Assembly: GCA_949592205.1 (NCBI GenBank)
Contig: CATIUR010000001.1
Coordinates: 215,270,250 to 215,334,249 of the forward strand
Length of the DNA stretch: 64,000 bases
Reading direction: 5' to 3'
Origin: Helichrysum umbraculigerum
Taxonomy: Eukaryota; Streptophyta; Magnoliopsida; Asterales; Asteraceae
Below the pieces are notes generated by a model, which saw nothing but the letters and a program-made list of their open reading frames with translations, was not told the origin of the DNA and did no database searches. Each line of letters begins with the position of its first letter. Position 1 is the stretch's first letter. The position numbers and the translations under genes were made by a program. Below, in pieces: positions 59,839 through 64,000 of the stretch.

Positions 59839-60819
59839 AGTATAAAAAAAAAAAAAATTTCTTGCGACGTTCGACGTAATACTTGACGTAGAAAAATTTT
59901 TAGAAAATTTCGGTGTCCGATTAAGACGAAATTTACATGTCAACTGAAAAACGGGCCAACGGTCAAAGCTCATCGCGTTGCCATGAGCCCTGTCAGTTTT
60001 CGGCACTTCGGGGTCGTTTGGGGCCCGAAAATCGCGTTTTATTGTTTTTCGGACCTTATTTCGGACTTTTAGCTTATGATTTGTATTGGGCTTTTGTTTC
60101 TTTGAGCCCATGGATTATTCCTATGACTAAATATAATGTAAAAAACTTGTTTTAAGAGGTCCACATATATTATTATGTATAAGATATTCATAGACGGTTT
60201 ATTTAACTGCAAATTCGAATAGCAATTGGTATTGTTGATTATTACTAACCAGGGTTAATAAATCTTGAGTATGGGATTATGTGGATCATATAGGTGAATC
60301 AATTGAATCATGTAGAACATTAAAATTGATTGAAGTGAGCATTTTAAGAATTGTGAGTTAGGTACATGAGCTTGTATCTATATGATAATCGAACAGGAAA
60401 TGCTCAATTGTAACTAAACTAAAGAAGTATAGATTGATGATAATATGTTAAGAATTGCACATAATAGTGATAATATATTTAGTATTAAACCTTATGTAAT
60501 GCACTATTAGTATTAATTGCTATACTAGTGCTTGAAATTGTGCTAGGTACTAAAAGTATTGATGGAGGTGGTTGTGTTAGACATTACACCTATGTTAATG
60601 AGATGGTGAAAAGGGTGTTAAATGTCTGTGTTGATTATATCCACCCGACTATATGATTAGTCTTACATTCCAAGGAATATGTGGAATAGGTAACAAGTTA
60701 ATATCTGATTTTGTACTTGTTGTTAAAGTGATGTCATTGTTAATGATATATATGAAATTAAAGATTAATCACTTTGAAGATTAACGGTATGAAGTGACCT
60801 GAGAATGAAGTGTGAATGA

Positions 60820-60858
60820 CATAATATGACGACGTCTGGCCAACGTATTTGTATTATG
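60820..60858 (+). other. Stem-loop with palindromic apical loop in D
   Basis: CATAATA (60820-60826) with TATTATG (60852-60858) plus a T-G wobble; a 4x4 internal loop; ACGT with ACGT; loop with TGGCCA (60837-60842). Almost the same as in C. Confidence 0.65.
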
Positions 60859-62090
60859 CCATTTCACATGGAGTTGTTGAGGTTATTAAGTACCCAATGA
60901 AGCTAAATGATTTTAAAATAACGGATGATATATGTTGACCTGCGGTTATGAAAAAGTTATTGACTGACTAATATAAGGTGGTAGTAAGCTGCTCAACTAG
61001 TGTTAATTTGGAGACGTTGAAAAAGAAGAATTGGAATGGGTTATACTACTTGTTAAAAATGAGTATGTGATTATTTGTTGGTAATGTTTGAGGCTTAGTG
61101 AAGATTAACATAGCCGGATAGCCTAGTATTAGAAAATTATGTGAAACTATGTCCTTGGGAAAAAGTAAAATAGTCAGGAAAAATAAGAGTTTTAATTGTT
61201 GGATTGATAATATTATTATAATTATGTGCGAATTACATATAATCTTTCGTATTATGCATATCTAATGACTAGATAATGTGGTAAATTGTAATTTGAAAAA
61301 GTTATATGATGAGATAAGCTAATGTAGAGGTCGACTAGATACAATTATTGAGATGATATTGTTGAAAATGTGTTGATGATTAGCACATTTTGATAATGTG
61401 GTACGTGTGCTAGTATAGCAAGGTACCCATTGAGCGAGATTTAGCATGTATCCAAATATAATTTGGTGCTAAGTGATTGTGTAACTATATGATAATGGTA
61501 TTAACCATAGGATTTGACCTCTACTTTGCTTATTAGTATGTGGTTAGTGTTACATGATTCCGAGATATTTTAATAAAAATGGGTTTCATGTACCTCAGTG
61601 ATATGTGGATATTAGCGTGGATGCTAATTATAATTGAAAATTGAATTTCATTGATGATATGTGTATTGTGGTTTCCATAACCACTGTTTTCGTTATTGAA
61701 AAAGATAGAATTCATATACCGATTTTTAAGATCTAGCATGTCGCTAGATTCTGGTTATGAGAGTATATTATTTTACTTAGTTAAGTGATTTACTTATGTT
61801 AAGTGATAACTTGTTTCAAAATGTTCATTGTGTATATGAAGATAAGATTAGGTACAGTATATGTGCTGAAATGAGAAATTGAAGCATGTACATTGGATAT
61901 GTGCATGTGTAATTAGTGATTAAGATACGCATAGAGATGATATGCATAAGTAATTTAAATTGTACATATACCTTATGTGCATTTAGTGATAAATAATTAT
62001 GTAGTTAGGGAATTGGAAAAATAAAGTGTGAACCAAACTTCACACAAGGTATGATGTGATTAAATTCCCTAGATTAATTAAGGATGATTA

Positions 62091-62127
62091 GATTTCGAGG
62101 ACGAAATCTCTTTAAGGGGGAGAGATT
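62091..62127 (+). other. Pre-PPT palindrome and polypurine tract of D
   Basis: GATTTCG/CGAAATC at 62091-62108, then CTCTTTAAGGGGGAGAGATT directly before the right LTR. Confidence 0.88.
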
Positions 62128-63867
62128 TGTAACATCCTTAAATTGGGCCTAGAAGTAATAGGTATTTTCTGTAAATTTTAAATGTGATCTAAAATTGTTA
62201 TTGTGTTTGATTGGATAATAAATAGGCCGATAAGCCTCAGGAAATATTGTGGCTAGTGAAATATTGATTGTTTTAAATTTATTTAGTTGACGGTAAAATA
62301 AAATTGTATTTCCCCGCAAATGGTTTTAATTTCCAGACAATAATAAATACGGGGAATGAAAACTAACACTTATATGGTATATTATGTGGATGGGTCGGTT
62401 TTTATTTCCCTCCACACATACATATGTACGTATGAATACACACACACACACATAACCCTAAATCCACAAAATCATGAAGAAAACACCAAATTGGAGCTTG
62501 TAAATTCGGATTCAAGCTTCCATGATCATCAAGAACAAGGTATGATCATATGTTCTTCATTTTCCATAACCTAGAATTGGGGTTTTTGGGGTTTTTACTA
62601 ATTAGTGAGTTTAATCCGAAATTAAGTGTTTGTTTTGTGAAATTGTTGTTAGTTAAACATGTTATTGTTGATTACTAACTAGATTCAAGCTTAAGATTAT
62701 AGATTTATGGTGATTCTTAGGGTTTATGATGATTTTGATGGGTTAGTGACTTTAATCCAAAAATTAAAGTATGAAATGGGTTAAGGTGGTGTTAATAAGT
62801 GTTTATAAGATGGTTAGTAATATTAATTTAAACTAGAAATGAAATAATCATGTTATACAAGTGTAATCAAAATGGGTTTTTGGGTAATTGATGGAACTAG
62901 CATGATTAACTTGGAATTGAAGCTTGAAATACTTGCATGATAGTTGGTTGATGTTTATATATAGATTATAACTTTAATCTTAGGTTAAAATGAAGAAGTT
63001 GAAGTATAATCATATGGATAGGCATGGGTTTAATTGAATATTCATGAATTGAAGCTCTTAAGCTTGAGTTAATAATACATAGTTGTTGTTAGTTGTTAAT
63101 GATCATGAATTGAGAAGTGATTGTGAATTAATAAGGATAATGCGATTATTCGTAAGCTTGAAATGATTAATGAAAGGTTGATGATCATAAGTAATTAACT
63201 ATGAAGTTGTAGTTACTAAATGTGTGACATATTGATAATGAGTTTGAAACAAAGGCCTATAATGATTAGAGTAATAACTCACTAAAATTGAGTTTATGAA
63301 TCAAGTTGTACTACCTTAATATGAGTTGATTTTATGGACGAGTTATTAACTTGTGTTGTGTTATTGTATTCTCAGATGTGGAGAAGACTCAGTGACATTA
63401 GACTACTGAGTGGACGACTATGATTGTCGGTGAGTGGATCTTGGACTTTCTGTCTAAGTTAGTTGTAACAACATGGTTACAACGGGTAAACTTGGTTTAT
63501 TGCAATGATTGCATTAATATTAGATTGGCATGTTGGCTAAACCTTTGATTGATTATTGGCGTCCATTGTGCTATGATAGTTGTGGACTATTTGATTTGGT
63601 GGGGGTCAACTAATGTGTTGGGTTTGGATACTATTACTAGGACTTCGCAAGTGCCTTGTACATGTGTTGGACACTGAAATTGCGTCGTGTGTAGTAATAG
63701 TACCAAACTATCGGTTTAACCTCTGATTTGGCCGTCAGTTGGTTTTAAGTGTTACTTGGGGAACCATCCGCGGCATGAGGGTACCTCAAGGACCACCGAT
63801 CCTTCTATGTTGCTTGTGCATTGCTTGGTTATAGGCATGTGTTAAGCTGAGTTAGATTGATAGCTTG
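62128..63867 (+). repeat. 3' LTR of D, broken by T3
   Basis: Matches 46526 onward to TGATAGCTTG. The corresponding place in the left LTR (near 48262-48271) is uninterrupted. Confidence 0.92.
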
Positions 63868-64000
63868 TGTGACAACCGTCAATTTAGGACTATAATTTAG
63901 TACCTAATCAAGTTTTAATACATGTAATTAGTCTGTGTTAGGCTAATTAATGTATCAATTATTATATATATTGTTGAATATATATCTACAATTATGCGAT
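63868..64000 (+). mobile_element. Element T3: start of another Tekay-type LTR, runs off the window
   Basis: TGTGACAACCGTCAATTTAG onward is the sense start of the same LTR family as T1 (whose + strand end reads, in reverse, the same). GCTTG (63863-63867) is the expected left target duplication. Only 133 bases are visible, so a solo LTR cannot be told from a full element. Confidence 0.85.

Larger units (their letters stand above)
46526..63867 (+). mobile_element. Element D: non-coding LTR retrotransposon (LARD type), interrupted twice and running out of the window
   Basis: The left LTR is 46526-48590 (2065 bases); the right LTR starts at 62128 and is broken at 63867 by T3. The interior is 48591-49165 plus 58716-62127, 3987 bases without T1 and one copy of its duplication. 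Interior blocks are homologous to C. No ORF is credible. About 12 substitutions in 1740 LTR bases (about 0.7%) make it older than T1, which sits inside it. It entered the copia LTR of K after ATTTG (46521-46525). Confidence 0.88.

Noticed and set aside
59538..59886. Repeat-containing ORFs over the four-hairpin array
   Set aside because: The 72-base period is a multiple of three, so frames stay open by chance; the conserved feature is the paired arms, not a peptide.
46754..62574. Identical 72-aa ORFs at 46754-46972 and 62356-62574
   Set aside because: They are the two LTR copies of D. The frame crosses a donor-like site and has no counterpart in the LTRs of C, A or B.

Overview
The window looks like a gene-poor stretch of a plant nuclear genome: a eudicot, and probably a member of the daisy family (Asteraceae). 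Two ordinary plant genes lie between 18.5 and 24.3 kb. One is a 13-exon gene for a chloroplast HCF173-like NmrA/CIA30 protein (+). The other is a single-exon F-box gene (-). They are arranged tail to tail. Almost everything else is transposable-element DNA. The family assignment is inference from the style of the retroelement proteins; I could not run a search.

Layout. 1-7960: non-coding LTR element A (LARD type, +), which truncates a copia-type gag ORF (7961-9901). 9950-11555 (-): an Athila-ORF1-like gene with one leader intron, preceded by a fragment of LARD-like leader (about 11.7-12.33 kb). 12431-14940 (-): a decayed BED-finger hAT transposon. 14984-15086: compound microsatellite. 15758-15871: small MITE. 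17172-18051: Mutator-like foldback element whose centre is a palindrome of telomere-type repeats. 18580-22311 and 23272-24297: the two genes.

From 25247 to the end there is one nested stack. The oldest member is a minus-strand copia element K (25247 to beyond 46525), reduced to gag plus protease. Its right LTR was hit twice: by a Tekay-like solo LTR T2 (27920-46382) and by LARD element D (46526 to beyond the window). T2 contains LARD element C (29456-45288), and C contains LARD element B (29642-37762), which is of the same family as A. D contains an intact Tekay-type Ty3/gypsy chromovirus T1 (49166-58710, one uninterrupted 1479-aa polyprotein, LTRs differing by about one base) and a second Tekay LTR T3 starting at 63868. 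Target-site duplications at B, T1 and T2, and LTR divergence counted by eye, agree with this order.

How the parts relate. A, B, C and D encode no protein. They keep LTRs, a tRNA-iMet primer site, a polypurine tract and the Tekay-type pre-PPT palindrome, so they are probably mobilised in trans by Tekay elements such as T1. The most interesting signal is a structured stem-loop with a self-complementary apical hexamer. It occurs in the T1 leader between primer site and gag start, and in all four non-coding elements. The hexamer is TGATCA or TGGCCA, two versions that both stay palindromic. It resembles a retroviral dimer-initiation (kissing-loop) signal and could explain co-packaging. The second signal is that every LTR family here with a visible complete LTR or leader (apart from copia) carries a block of short GC-rich hairpins. 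The arms differ between families but change in a compensatory way, and the flanks are conserved.
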